This document shows positions 40,755 through 49,441 of a stretch of 64,000 nt of DNA, piece by piece (within the stretch, counting starts at the first letter, position 1; the number at the start of each line of letters is the position of its first letter). Source of the DNA: Agromyces archimandritae (GTDB taxonomy: Bacteria > Actinomycetota > Actinomycetes > Actinomycetales > Microbacteriaceae); contig NZ_CP071696.1 in the NCBI RefSeq assembly GCF_018024495.1, positions 2,914,001 to 2,978,000 on the forward strand. Direction: 5' to 3'. The position numbers were made by a program, and so were the translations under genes. The notes beneath the pieces are model-generated. The model saw only the letters and a list, made by a program, of their open reading frames with translations. It made no database searches and had not been told where the DNA came from.

Positions 40755-42959
40755 TCATGTTCGACAGCCCGGGGCTGCGTGAAAGGCGAAGAACGCCAGC
40801 TCGCATTCGGCCGATCTCCGGAAGGCCCGGAGCATCCGTCCGCGCACCTCGGGGGTCGAGCGCGAGGCGACGGCCATGACGGTATCGATCGCCTGCCGGG
40901 TCGTGATCTCGAAGGCCGGATCGCCGTACATGGCGAGCCAGTCGGCGTACGGGTGCTCCGGCGAGCGAGCTGCCGGACCCAGGTCACCGGCGATGAGACG
41001 CCGGCCGAGGTCGTCGTAGATCCAGAAGCAGGGCAGCACCGCGGCGATCAGCTCGGCGTATCCACCGCGTGCGGCGCTGGCGACGAGGTGGTCGAGGTAC
41101 GCCGTGTTCACCGCATTCGGCCGGACGGGGTCGACGCCGGGGTCGCCGAGCCTGTCGTGGTGGTGTTCGAGCTCACCGTCGAGGCAGTGCTGCGCGCAGG
41201 CTGCCCAGAATGCCTGTTCGGGCGCCTCGGGGGCGAGCCGAGAGGCTTCGGCGAGCACCCGCGAGTAGCTGCGGAGGTAGTGGGCGTCCTGCGCGAGATA
41301 CTCCTCGAATACGTCCGGCGGCAGTGTGCCGTCGGCAAGCCCCCGGACGAACGGGAGGGAGTCGATTCGTGCGCGGAGCTCGGCGATCTCACCCCACCAG
41401 GCGGCCTCGACCTCGGAGGCCGTCGGCGCGGTCGCGATCCCGCCCCGCGACCACAAGCCGGCGAAGTGGTGGACCGGGCCGTGCCCGCCGCCGACGTGGA
41501 GTTCTTCGCCGTGCCGCAGTGACTCCCTCAGCCAGCGACGCGCCTCGTCGACTGCGGGTTCCCAGCCGCCGAGCGAGATCCGCAGTGTGGCGATCGCCGA
41601 CGAGAGCGAGCAGCCGGTGCCGTGGGTGGCGGTCGTCTCGATCCGGTCGCCGGAGAACTCGACGATCGTGGCGTTCACCGCATCGACGAGCGCGTCGGGA
41701 ACGGTCGCACCGTCGAGGTGACCGCCCTTCGCGAGCACTCGCACGCCATACCCGGCCGAGACGACCTCGGCTTGTGCGACGATTCCGGTCCAGGCGGTTG
41801 CGGGTTCTGTTTCGGCGAGCACGGCGAGCTCGGCGATGTTCGGGGTGACCAGGTCGGCGAGCGGCAGCAGCGAGCGCAACGCGCGTTCGGCATCCAGGTC
41901 GAGCAGGCGGTCGCCGCTCGTCGCGACCATCACGGGGTCGAGCACGACGACGGGCGGTCGGACGCGTCGCAGCCACGAGGCGACCGCGTCGATGACGTCG
42001 GCGTTCGCGAGCATGCCGATCTTCACCGCATCGATGTCGATATCGTCGCTGATCGCGTCGAGCTGCTCGGCGAGGAATGCCGCCGGCGGCACGTGCACGC
42101 TCCGAACCCCGCGGGTGTTCTGCGCCGTCAGCGCGGCGATCGCCGCCATGCCGTACCCGCCGAGTGCGGAGATCGACTTTAGATCGGCCTGGATGCCGGC
42201 GCCGCCCGAGGGATCGCTACCCGCGATGCTGAGCACCCGAGGCACGCCCGGCATCCCCTTCACGGGTTCGGCACGGCCTCGACCGCCGGTCGGCATGGGG
42301 GCGGCAGCGGCCCAGCCGTCGGCGAACTCTCGCGCCGCCGCGGACGGGTCGGGCGCGGCGCAGATCGCCGACACGACGGCGACGCCCGCGGCATCCGCGC
42401 GGCGCAGCTCCGCGACATCCGCGAGGCCCACGCCGCCGATCGCGACGCACGGCAGCCCGGTCGCCGCGGCGATCTCGGCGAATCCGTCGATGCCGAGGGC
42501 CGGCGGATGGTCCAGCTTCGTCGGCGTCGGGCGGATGACGCCCACCCCGAGGTACGTGACCGTGCCCGGCGGCAGCTCGGCGACCGCCGCGAGATGTGCG
42601 GGCGTATTCGCCGTGAGACCGACGATCGCATCGGGGCCGAGCGCGGCGCGCGCCTCGAGGACGGCGGCATCGCCCTGCCCGAGGTGTACTCCGTCGACGC
42701 GGATCCCGCGCCGGCGTGCGGCGAGCACCGCATCCAGCCGGTCGTTCACGACGAACGCCGCCCGGCCGTCGATCACCCGCGCGAGTTCCGCGAGCTGCAC
42801 GAGCAGCTGCTCGGACGTCGCGTGCTTGTCGCGCAACTGGACGATGCTCACGCCGCCTGCGACCGCCTCGGACACGACGTCGGCCACGCCCCGCTCGCCG
42901 CAGAGGCCGGCATCGGTCACGAGGTAGACGGACAGGTCGAGCGGATGCCCCGGGGTCAT
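40755..42959 (-). CDS. Trifunctional thiamine enzyme ThiE-ThiD-TenA
   Basis: 734-residue fusion. ThiE (thiamine-phosphate synthase, about 1-215) shows [24 protein letters not shown], the [10 protein letters not shown] loop and AIGGVG. ThiD (HMP-phosphate kinase, about 232-505) shows [36 protein letters not shown] and the [14 protein letters not shown] anion hole. TenA (aminopyrimidine hydrolase-like, about 515-730) shows [19 protein letters not shown], a cysteine-containing [13 protein letters not shown] and [10 protein letters not shown]. It makes thiamine phosphate from salvaged pyrimidine and thiazole. The ATG overlaps the thiM stop (ATGA), so both fall under the TPP riboswitch. Confidence 0.92.
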   Translation of the reverse strand: MTPGHPLDLSVYLVTDAGLCGERGVADVVSEAVAGGVSIVQLRDKHATSEQLLVQLAELARVIDGRAAFVVNDRLDAVLAARRRGIRVDGVHLGQGDAAVLEARAALGPDAIVGLTANTPAHLAAVAELPPGTVTYLGVGVIRPTPTKLDHPPALGIDGFAEIAAATGLPCVAIGGVGLADVAELRRADAAGVAVVSAICAAPDPSAAAREFADGWAAAAPMPTGGRGRAEPVKGMPGVPRVLSIAGSDPSGGAGIQADLKSISALGGYGMAAIAALTAQNTRGVRSVHVPPAAFLAEQLDAISDDIDIDAVKIGMLANADVIDAVASWLRRVRPPVVVLDPVMVATSGDRLLDLDAERALRSLLPLADLVTPNIAELAVLAETEPATAWTGIVAQAEVVSAGYGVRVLAKGGHLDGATVPDALVDAVNATIVEFSGDRIETTATHGTGCSLSSAIATLRISLGGWEPAVDEARRWLRESLRHGEELHVGGGHGPVHHFAGLWSRGGIATAPTASEVEAAWWGEIAELRARIDSLPFVRGLADGTLPPDVFEEYLAQDAHYLRSYSRVLAEASRLAPEAPEQAFWAACAQHCLDGELEHHHDRLGDPGVDPVRPNAVNTAYLDHLVASAARGGYAELIAAVLPCFWIYDDLGRRLIAGDLGPAARSPEHPYADWLAMYGDPAFEITTRQAIDTVMAVASRSTPEVRGRMLRAFRRSAECELAFFAFHAAPGCRT

Positions 42960-43867
42960 GCGCGCACCGCCGACGGCTCCGAGGCATCCGTCTCGCCCGA
43001 GAAGCCCGCATCGCCGGACGCGACAGCGACTCGTGCGCGACGACCCACGCCGTCGCCGTCGACGGCCTCGAGCGCATCGAGGAATCGGAGGGCGAACGTT
43101 CCCGGCCCGACGCGCGCGCCCGTCTCATCGACGGCGGCGAGTTCGGCCGAGACCGTGTACACGAGCGTCGCGGCCGTCGTGGCCGTGAATGCGTCGTGCT
43201 CGGTGCCGCGCGCGGCCGCGAGGAATGCGGCGGTCACGGCGCCGAGTGCGCATCCGCCGCCGGTGACCCGGGTGAGCAGTCCGTCGCCGTTCGCGACTCG
43301 CGCGGAGCGCCCGCCGCCGGTGATGAGGTCGATCGGGCCGGAGACGGCGACGACCGAGCCGAACTCCGCGGCAAGTCGGCTCGCCGCGCCGGCCGCGGCA
43401 TCCGTAGAGTCCGCCGCATCCACGCCCCGTCCGCCGGCACCGGCACCGGCGAGCGCGAGGACCTCCGAGGCGTTGCCGCGGATCGCGGTCGGCCGGGATG
43501 CGACGAGGTCGCGGGCGAGCGCGGTGCGTATCGGCAGGGCGCCGATCGCGACCGGATCGAGCACCCAGGGCGTGCCGGCAGCGTTCGCCGCGGCGACGGC
43601 CTCGCGGCTCGCGGCCCGCTGCTCGGGGGTCGGTGTGCCGAGGTTCACGAGCAGGCCGCCGGCGATGCCGGCGAACAGCCCCGACTCCTCCCTGATGTCG
43701 ACCATCGCCGGCGCCGCCCCGAGCGCGAGCAGCGCGTTGGCGGTGAAGTTCGTCACCACGCTGTTCGTGATGCAGTGCACCAGCGGCGTCGTGGATCGCA
43801 CGCGGTCGAGCAGCTCGACGCTCGCGGCGGTCAGGTGGGCAGGGTCGGCGGGTGCGTGCGTCTGCAT
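42956..43867 (-). CDS. thiM: Hydroxyethylthiazole kinase
   Basis: 303-residue ribokinase-like kinase that phosphorylates the thiazole moiety for thiamine salvage. Conserved segments are [52 protein letters not shown] and the catalytic [16 protein letters not shown]. It is first in the operon, just behind the TPP riboswitch, whose terminal AGGGA lies about 8 nt before the ATG. The last 45 residues extend beyond the usual enzyme. Confidence 0.92.
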   Translation of the reverse strand: MQTHAPADPAHLTAASVELLDRVRSTTPLVHCITNSVVTNFTANALLALGAAPAMVDIREESGLFAGIAGGLLVNLGTPTPEQRAASREAVAAANAAGTPWVLDPVAIGALPIRTALARDLVASRPTAIRGNASEVLALAGAGAGGRGVDAADSTDAAAGAASRLAAEFGSVVAVSGPIDLITGGGRSARVANGDGLLTRVTGGGCALGAVTAAFLAAARGTEHDAFTATTAATLVYTVSAELAAVDETGARVGPGTFALRFLDALEAVDGDGVGRRARVAVASGDAGFSGETDASEPSAVRA

Positions 43868-43870
43868 CGC

Positions 43871-43950
43871 GACATCCCTTCGCTAGTCCGAACTAGATCA
43901 GGTTCGACGGGTGTGATCTCAGCCGCGCGGTCGCGGCACCCCGTGTCACT
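43871..43950 (-). promoter_or_regulatory. TPP riboswitch (THI element)
   Basis: Transcribed leftward. Hallmarks in order: ACGGGGTGCC, GGCTGAGAT, ACACCC, GAACCTGATC, TAGTTCGG and AGCGAAGGGA, closed by a GACA/TGTC terminal pairing. The thiM Shine-Dalgarno (AGGGA) is part of the aptamer's 3' strand, so thiamine pyrophosphate most likely blocks translation initiation. A TATGCT -10 lies just upstream at 43963-43958. Confidence 0.93.
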
Positions 43951-44020
43951 GGGTGCGAGCATAGCCGTTCGCGGGCGACATCCCCAGCCGCATCCACGCC
44001 CCGCGCGGTACCATGCGGGC

Positions 44021-44365
44021 ATGGGCCGATCGATCGCCGCGTTGCGGGTGGCGGACGTGTATCCGCTCTACGTGCAGAAGGTGGAGCGCAAGGGGCGCAC
44101 GCGCGCCGAGCTCGACGAGGTCATCCGCTGGCTCACCGGCTTCGACGACGCCGAGTTGCGGCGGCACCTGGACGACGGCAGCGACTTCGAGCGTTTCTTC
44201 GCCGACGCGACGCTGAACCCGAAGGCCTCCGAGATCCGCGGCGTGATCTGCGGGGTGCGGGTCGAGGAGATCGAGGACCCGGTCACGCAGCGGGCGCGCT
44301 ATCTCGACAAGCTCGTCGACGAGCTCGCCCGCGGCAAGGCCATGGAGAAGGTCCTCCGCAGCTGA
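44021..44365 (+). CDS. DUF2200 family protein
   Basis: 114-residue small soluble protein (VADVYPLYVQKVERKGRTRA, then LDEVIRWLTGFDD and GVICGVRVEEIEDPVTQRAR), which is the DUF2200 family of unknown function. TACCAT (44009-44014) stands 6 nt before the ATG. Single-gene unit, divergent from the thiamine operon and followed by the third hairpin repeat. Confidence 0.87.
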   Translation: MGRSIAALRVADVYPLYVQKVERKGRTRAELDEVIRWLTGFDDAELRRHLDDGSDFERFFADATLNPKASEIRGVICGVRVEEIEDPVTQRARYLDKLVDELARGKAMEKVLRS

Positions 44366-44417
44366 GCGGCCGGGCGGCCGGGCCGCCCGCCCCGGCGCGG
44401 CACCCCGCCACGGATTC

Positions 44418-44477
44418 GGAGATCGCCACCGATTCGGAGCGATCCCGGTGTATCCATCCGAAACCGTGGCGATCTCC
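44418..44477 (+). repeat. 60-nt hairpin repeat, copy 3
   Basis: Arms 44418-44438 and 44457-44477 pair at 19 of 21 positions around the same 18-nt loop type (GCGATCCCGGTGTATCCA). The upstream flank matches the other copies; the downstream flank diverges (GGATCCGCGG). It lies 50 bp after the DUF2200 stop, in the position of a terminator. Confidence 0.85.
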
Positions 44478-44543
44478 GGATCCGCGGCGGCGGCGCGAGG
44501 CGGCCGGCATGATCGCGTCGGTGGATGCCGGTACGCTCGCCGC

Positions 44544-45341
44544 ATGCCCGTGAACCCCGAGGCCGTCGCCCGCGCCGGCGACCGCTGGATCTGGATCCCC
44601 GACGGGGCCGAACTCGTCGAGTCGGACGAGCTCCTCTTCGTCCGCTACCCCTGGTACCGCACGCCGTGGCAGTTGCAGCGCATGACGACGACCCGACCCG
44701 TCGAGACGGTGCTCGACGAGGGCCTCGCGCGGCTCCGCGAGGCCGATCCCGACGCGACGGCGGTCACCGCCTGGGTGAAGCTCGGCGCCCCCGAGGGGCT
44801 CGACGAGGCGCTCCTCGCCCGCGGCGCGGCCTACGACGAGACCGTCGACGTGCTCGGCCTCGACCTTCGCGAGGGGCTGCCGGATCTCGAACCCGGCCCC
44901 GCCGAGGTGCGTCCGGTGGCGAGCGCGGCCGACGTCGGTGCGGCGCGGCGCATCGATCTCGCGGCCTTCGGCAGCGCCCCGCACGATGCGGGTGCGGATG
45001 CCGATGCGCGATCGGCCCGCGAGAACGCCGAGAGCTGCGCGGCCGGCCGCGGCGGCGGGTTCCTGGCGCGGCTGGGCGACGAAGCCGTCGGCGCCGGCGG
45101 CGTGACGATCGACGGCGACACCGCCCGGCTTTGGGGCGCCGGCGTCCTGCCCGAGGCCCGCGGCCGCGGCGTCTACCGGGCGCTGCTCGCGGAACGGCTG
45201 GCCTACGGCATCCGCCACGGGGCGGCGCTCGCGCTCGTGAAGGGGCGCATCGACACCTCGGCGCCGACCCTGCGCCGGGCCGGGTTCACCGCCGTCGGGC
45301 AGGAGCGCAGCTACCGCCTGCCGCTCGACGCCGCGACGTAG
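44544..45341 (+). CDS. GNAT-family N-acetyltransferase
   Basis: 265 residues. The C-terminal half is a GNAT domain (VGAGGVTIDGDTARLWGAGV, then LPEARGRGVYRALLAERLAYG with the acetyl-CoA loop RGRGVY, and LRRAGFTAVG). The N-terminal 120 residues are a divergent, possibly second, GNAT-like domain. TACGCT (44532-44537) lies 6 nt before the ATG. Its TAG stop is also the beginning of the next gene's TAGGCT hexamer. Substrate unknown. Confidence 0.83.
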   Translation: MPVNPEAVARAGDRWIWIPDGAELVESDELLFVRYPWYRTPWQLQRMTTTRPVETVLDEGLARLREADPDATAVTAWVKLGAPEGLDEALLARGAAYDETVDVLGLDLREGLPDLEPGPAEVRPVASAADVGAARRIDLAAFGSAPHDAGADADARSARENAESCAAGRGGGFLARLGDEAVGAGGVTIDGDTARLWGAGVLPEARGRGVYRALLAERLAYGIRHGAALALVKGRIDTSAPTLRRAGFTAVGQERSYRLPLDAAT

Positions 45342-45350
45342 GCTGACCTC

Positions 45351-46193
45351 ATGAGCGATTCCGCAGCATCGCCCGCCGAGCGGGAGCCCGAGCCCGGCTT
45401 CGGCGTTGCCGTCGCGCAGTTCGCGCCGGGGCCGGTGCCGTCGTCGAACCTCGTCGAGATCACCGCGCTCGCCGAACGGGCCGCGGCCCGCGGGGCCGGC
45501 CTCGTCGTCTTCCCCGAGTATGCGAACGCCTTCACCCCGAAGCCGGGCCCCGAATGGCTGGGCGCCGCCGAACCCCTGGGCGGCCCCTTCGTCACGGCGC
45601 TCGCCGCGCTCGCGGAGCGCCTCGGCATCCACCTCGTCGCCGGGCTCCTCGAAACCGCCCCCGGCACCGCGCGCGTGCGCAACACGGTCGTCGCCGTCTC
45701 GCCGGCCGACGGCCTCGTGGCGAAGTATCGCAAGATGCACCTCTACGACGCCTTCGGCCAGCGCGAATCGGAATGGGTCGAACCCGGCGGCCTCGACGAA
45801 CCCGAGCTCTTCGAGGCGGGCGGCCTGCGCTTCGGCCTCGAGACGTGTTACGACGCCCGGTTCCCCGAGGTCAGCAGGCGGCTCGTGGATGCCGGTGCCG
45901 ACGTGATCTGCATGCCCGCCGAATGGGTGCGCGGTCCCCTGAAGGAAGCCCACTGGCGCACCCTCGTCACCGCCCGCGCGATCGAGAACACCGTGTACGT
46001 GCTCGCCGCCGACCACCCGGCGCCGGTCGGGGCCGGCAACAGCATGATCGTCGACCCGATGGGCGTCGAGCTCGCGACCGTCGGCGAGGGCCGGGGCCTC
46101 GGGATCGCGTGGGTGGATGCCGGGCGCATCCGCGACGTGCGGCGCACCAATCCGGCGCTCGAGCTGCGGCGCTTCACGGTCGTGCCGCGCTGA
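45351..46193 (+). CDS. Carbon-nitrogen hydrolase (nitrilase superfamily)
   Basis: 280-residue amidase-type enzyme. The Glu-Lys-Cys triad is visible: Glu56 (FPEYAN), Lys128 (KYRKMHLYD) and Cys166 (LETCYDARFPE), plus the supporting glutamate in EAHW. It resembles the deaminated-glutathione and omega-amidase branches, but substrate cannot be fixed. ATG 6 nt after TAGGCT (45339-45344). Convergent with an aminotransferase gene; an omega-amidase/aminotransferase link is conceivable but unproven. Confidence 0.87.
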   Translation: MSDSAASPAEREPEPGFGVAVAQFAPGPVPSSNLVEITALAERAAARGAGLVVFPEYANAFTPKPGPEWLGAAEPLGGPFVTALAALAERLGIHLVAGLLETAPGTARVRNTVVAVSPADGLVAKYRKMHLYDAFGQRESEWVEPGGLDEPELFEAGGLRFGLETCYDARFPEVSRRLVDAGADVICMPAEWVRGPLKEAHWRTLVTARAIENTVYVLAADHPAPVGAGNSMIVDPMGVELATVGEGRGLGIAWVDAGRIRDVRRTNPALELRRFTVVPR

Positions 46194-46210
46194 CGCTGCG
46201 CCCTCAGCTC

Positions 46211-46255
46211 GGCTCAGCCCAGCCCGGCTCAGCCCAGCCCGGCTCAGCCCAGCCC
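46211..46255. repeat. Three tandem copies of a 15-bp repeat over the aminotransferase stop
   Basis: The unit GGCTCAGCCCAGCCC is repeated exactly at 46211, 46226 and 46241. On the minus strand each unit reads GGG CTG GGC TGA GCC in the frame of the aminotransferase gene, so its C-terminus and stop codon (AGLG-stop) are triplicated in frame. Confidence 0.9.
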
Positions 46256-47446
46256 GGCGAGCCGCGACGCGGCCTCGGCGAGCACCTCGTCGCGCTTGCA
46301 GAATGCGAAACGCACGAGGCTTCCGACCTCGCTCCGGCGCTCCGGGTGCACGAAGGCCGTGACGGGAACGCCGACGACGCCGGCCCGTTCGGGCAGCGTT
46401 CGGCAGAACGCGACCGCGTCGTGCCCGCCGAGGGGCGCCGCATCGGCGACGGCGAAGTAGCCGGCATCCGCCCGCGCCACGTCGAACCCGGCCGCCCGAA
46501 GGCCTGCGACGAGGGTCTCGCGTTTGCCGCGCATCCGATCCCGCATCGCGGCGAACACCTCGTCGCCGAGCCCGAGGCCGACGGCGATCGCCGGCTGGAA
46601 CGGCGCCCCGTTCACGAAGGTCAGGTACTGCTTGACGGCCAGGACGGCGGTGATGAGCGGTGCGGGGCCGGTGATCCAGCCGATCTTCCACCCGGTGGTG
46701 TTGAAGGTCTTGCCGCCGGAGGAGATCGTGAGGGTGCGTTCGAACGCGCCCGGCAGGCTCGCGAGGGGCGTGTGCGGTCCGTCGAAGACGAGGTGCTCGT
46801 AGACCTCGTCGGTGACGATGATCGCGTCGTGGCGTTCGGCGAGTTCGACGACGAGTTCGAGGGTGGCCCGGTCGAAGACGGCCCCGGTGGGGTTGTGCGG
46901 CGCGTTCAGCAGGATGATCTTCGTGCGATCCGTGACGGCGCGGCGGAGCTCGTCGGGGTCGGGCCGCCAGTCGGGGAAGCGGAGCGGCACGGTGCGGTGG
47001 ATGCCGCCGGCGCGCGCGACGAGGGCCGCGTACGCGTCGTACCAGGGCTCGAAGGTGACGACCTCGTCGCCGGTGTCGACGAGTGCGAGCAGCGCCGCGG
47101 CGAGCGCCTCGGTCGCGCCGGCGGTGACGAGGACTTCGCGGCCCGGGTCGAGGCGGATGCCGTACCACCGCTCCTGGTGGGCGGCGATCGCCTCGCGGAG
47201 GATGGGGTAGCCGATGCCCGGCGGGTACTGGTTGACGCCCTCGGCGATGGCCCGTTGCGCTTCGGCGAGGACCTCGGCGGGGCCGTCTTCGTCGGGGAAG
47301 CCCTGCCCGAGGTTGATGGCGCCCGTACGGAGGGCGAGCGCGCTCATCTCGGCGAAGATCGTCTGGGCGATCGTGCCGTCTTCGGCGAGGAGGCCGGCGC
47401 CGGCGGCGGTGCGCTGCCATGGTTCGAGTCGGGGTTCAGGGCTCAC
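46244..47446 (-). CDS. PLP-dependent class I/II aminotransferase
   Basis: 400-residue fold-type I aminotransferase of the kynurenine/methionine aminotransferase-like group. Seen are NLGQGFPDEDGP, GYPILREAIAAH, the LNAPHNPTG signature, TDEVYEHLVFDG and the PLP-lysine region SSGGKTFNTTGWKIGW. The frame is open to 47464, but TACCGT (47458-47453) is 6 nt before the GTG at 47446. Which keto-acid pair it uses (DapC-like, methionine salvage or kynurenine) cannot be told. Confidence 0.87.
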   Translation of the reverse strand: MSPEPRLEPWQRTAAGAGLLAEDGTIAQTIFAEMSALALRTGAINLGQGFPDEDGPAEVLAEAQRAIAEGVNQYPPGIGYPILREAIAAHQERWYGIRLDPGREVLVTAGATEALAAALLALVDTGDEVVTFEPWYDAYAALVARAGGIHRTVPLRFPDWRPDPDELRRAVTDRTKIILLNAPHNPTGAVFDRATLELVVELAERHDAIIVTDEVYEHLVFDGPHTPLASLPGAFERTLTISSGGKTFNTTGWKIGWITGPAPLITAVLAVKQYLTFVNGAPFQPAIAVGLGLGDEVFAAMRDRMRGKRETLVAGLRAAGFDVARADAGYFAVADAAPLGGHDAVAFCRTLPERAGVVGVPVTAFVHPERRSEVGSLVRFAFCKRDEVLAEAASRLAGLG

Positions 47447-47521
47447 CCGTCCACGGTAGAACACGTAGCATGAGGCGGGGTGCCGTCACCGTGCACGGCC
47501 GGATTTCTGCGAGGTCATAGC

Positions 47522-47540
47522 CTCAGCACAGGCTGCTGAG
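47522..47540. promoter_or_regulatory. Inverted repeat upstream of the HtrA-like gene
   Basis: CTCAGC (47522-47527) and GCTGAG (47535-47540) flank 7 nt; a further CTCAG follows near 47550. It lies about 50 bp before the start of the HtrA-like gene and could bind a stress regulator. CTCAG repeats recall the mycobacterial MprA box, but the spacing does not fit. Confidence 0.3.
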
Positions 47541-47592
47541 ACCGTCTGCTCAGATCGCCGCGCGAGACTGGCATCGCTTGGAAGGAGCAGAC

Positions 47593-49278
47593 ATGACCGA
47601 CGCAGCATCCGGCCGCGAGCCGGAACAGCCCGAGCACACGAACGAGGCGGCGGCTGCCGAGCAGCAGGGCGCCCTCGAGACTCCCGCGGTGGATGCCGCG
47701 GCGCACCCCGAGCCCCAGGCGCAGACGCCGACGGCCGAGGCGCAGGCCCACGCGCCCGAGGCGCCGAAGCCGGCCGCATCCGCGACCCCCGCCGCATCCG
47801 AGCCATCCGCCCCCGAGCCGGTGCCGGCCCTGCGCCCCGCGGCCCAGCCGACGGGCACCCTCTACGCACCCGGCCAGGCGCCGCAGCCCTACCGGGCGGC
47901 CGCGTACGAGCACCAGCAGGCGCCGGCCCCGCAGCCCGCGTCCGCGCACGCCTCGGCGTCGACGGGGGCGGGCGCTCCGCCCGTGCCCCCGGCCTTCGGC
48001 GGCGGGCAGGCGCAGGCCACGCAGCCGACGCAGCCGATCGGTCCGGCCGGTCAGGCGCCGCAGAAGCCGAAGTCGCGCCTGGGCGTGGGCATCGCCGCCG
48101 GCCTCGTCGTCGGCGCCCTGATCGGCGGCGGTTCGGCCGCCGGCGTGACGGCCCTCATCCAGGCCAACAGCGACTCGCCGGCGCCGGCATCGGTGTCGAG
48201 CCCGCAGAACATCGTCGTGAACGACACCCGCAACGTCAACGAGATCACGGGCGTCGCCGCGAAGGCGGGCCCCTCGGTCGTGACGATCTCGGTCGCCGGC
48301 AACGAGGGCGCCGGCACGGGTTCGGGCGTGATCCTGAGCGAGGACGGCTATGTGCTCACGAACACGCATGTCGTCACCCTCGACGGCGCCACGGGCGACC
48401 CGACGATCCAGGTGAAGGACTCGGCGGGCCGGCTCTACACGGCCGAGCTCGTCGGCACCGACCCGCTGAGCGACCTAGCCGTCATCAAGCTGGCCGATGC
48501 GAAGGGCCTCGAGCCCATCGAGTTCGCCGACTCGTCCAAGCTCAACGTCGGCGACGCCGCGATCGCGATCGGTGCGCCGCTCGACCTGGCGAACACCGTG
48601 ACGAACGGCATCGTCTCGGCGCTGAACCGTTCGATCAGCGTGGCGAGCTCGGCAGCCCCCGAGCAGAGCGACGAGCAGAGCGACGAGGGCCAGCAGGGCG
48701 GCCAGAACCCGTTCGACTTCTGGAACTACCCGGGGCAGGAGAACGAGGCCCCGCAGCAGCAGGCGAACCAGGGCCAGATCTCGATCCCGGTCGTGCAGAC
48801 CGATGCGGCCATCAACCCCGGCAACTCGGGCGGTGCCCTGCTCGATGCCGACGGCAAGCTCATCGGCATCAACGTCGCGATCCTCGGCGCGGGCGGCTCC
48901 GAGGCGCAGGCCGGCAACATCGGCCTCGGCTTCGCGGTGCCCTCGAACCTCGCCGAGCGGGTCGCGAAGGAGCTCATCGAAGACGGCACGGCCAGCCACG
49001 GCCTGCTCGGGGCGACGGTCGGCGCGGCCGCCGCGGCCGAGGGCGCGAGCATGACGGGCGCCCTCATCAACGACGTGACCCCGGGCGGCGCGGCCGCCGA
49101 GGCCGGCCTGGAGGTCGGCGATGTCGTGACGACGTTCGACGGTCTGCCGATCACCGACCAGACCGATCTGACCGCGCAGGTCCGGGCGCTGCCCGGCGGG
49201 GCGAAGGCCGAGGTCGGCTTCGTCCGCGACGGCCAGACGCACACCGTCGAGGTCACCCTCGGCGAGCTGGAGAGCTGA
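47593..49278 (+). CDS. HtrA/DegP-like membrane-anchored serine protease with PDZ domain
   Basis: 561 residues: a long Pro/Ala/Gln-rich cytoplasmic N-terminus (1-155), one membrane helix (about 160-182), then a trypsin-like domain with His (TNTHVV), Asp (LSDLAVIKL) and Ser (INPGNSGGALL), and a C-terminal PDZ domain (about 470-555, GGAAAEAGLEVGDVVTTFDG). A low-complexity Gln/Glu insertion interrupts the protease (EQSDEQSDEGQQGGQNPFDF). Envelope protein quality control is the expected role. The ATG at 47593 has AAGGAG 5 nt upstream; the frame to 47578 is not needed. Confidence 0.9.
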   Translation: MTDAASGREPEQPEHTNEAAAAEQQGALETPAVDAAAHPEPQAQTPTAEAQAHAPEAPKPAASATPAASEPSAPEPVPALRPAAQPTGTLYAPGQAPQPYRAAAYEHQQAPAPQPASAHASASTGAGAPPVPPAFGGGQAQATQPTQPIGPAGQAPQKPKSRLGVGIAAGLVVGALIGGGSAAGVTALIQANSDSPAPASVSSPQNIVVNDTRNVNEITGVAAKAGPSVVTISVAGNEGAGTGSGVILSEDGYVLTNTHVVTLDGATGDPTIQVKDSAGRLYTAELVGTDPLSDLAVIKLADAKGLEPIEFADSSKLNVGDAAIAIGAPLDLANTVTNGIVSALNRSISVASSAAPEQSDEQSDEGQQGGQNPFDFWNYPGQENEAPQQQANQGQISIPVVQTDAAINPGNSGGALLDADGKLIGINVAILGAGGSEAQAGNIGLGFAVPSNLAERVAKELIEDGTASHGLLGATVGAAAAAEGASMTGALINDVTPGGAAAEAGLEVGDVVTTFDGLPITDQTDLTAQVRALPGGAKAEVGFVRDGQTHTVEVTLGELES

Positions 49279-49291
49279 TCGCCGCTGACGC

Positions 49292-49325
49292 GAGGCCCCG
49301 CCCGGTGGATGCCGGGCGGGGCCTC
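49292..49325 (+). terminator. Strong terminator after the HtrA-like gene
   Basis: A perfect 14-bp stem (49292-49305 with 49312-49325) around TGGATG, 13 bp after the stop codon. Confidence 0.8.
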
Positions 49326-49441
49326 TCCGCGTCGGCGCACGGCCGGCGGCGGCGCCCGAACGGCATCCGCACCCTCGCCGGGGTTCGGCCGCGCGGGGCC
49401 TCGCTGATAGGCTCGATCGACCCCCGGACCGAGTGAGGACC

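Noticed and set aside
35404..44543. Genomic island integrated at the initiator tRNA
   Set aside because: No integrase and no duplicated tRNA 3' end seen downstream; the IS and toxin-antitoxin pair are separate small acquisitions.
47522..47556. MprA-type box before the HtrA-like gene
   Set aside because: CTCAG half-sites exist, but spacing and orientation do not match the published direct-repeat form, so it is listed only as a generic inverted repeat.
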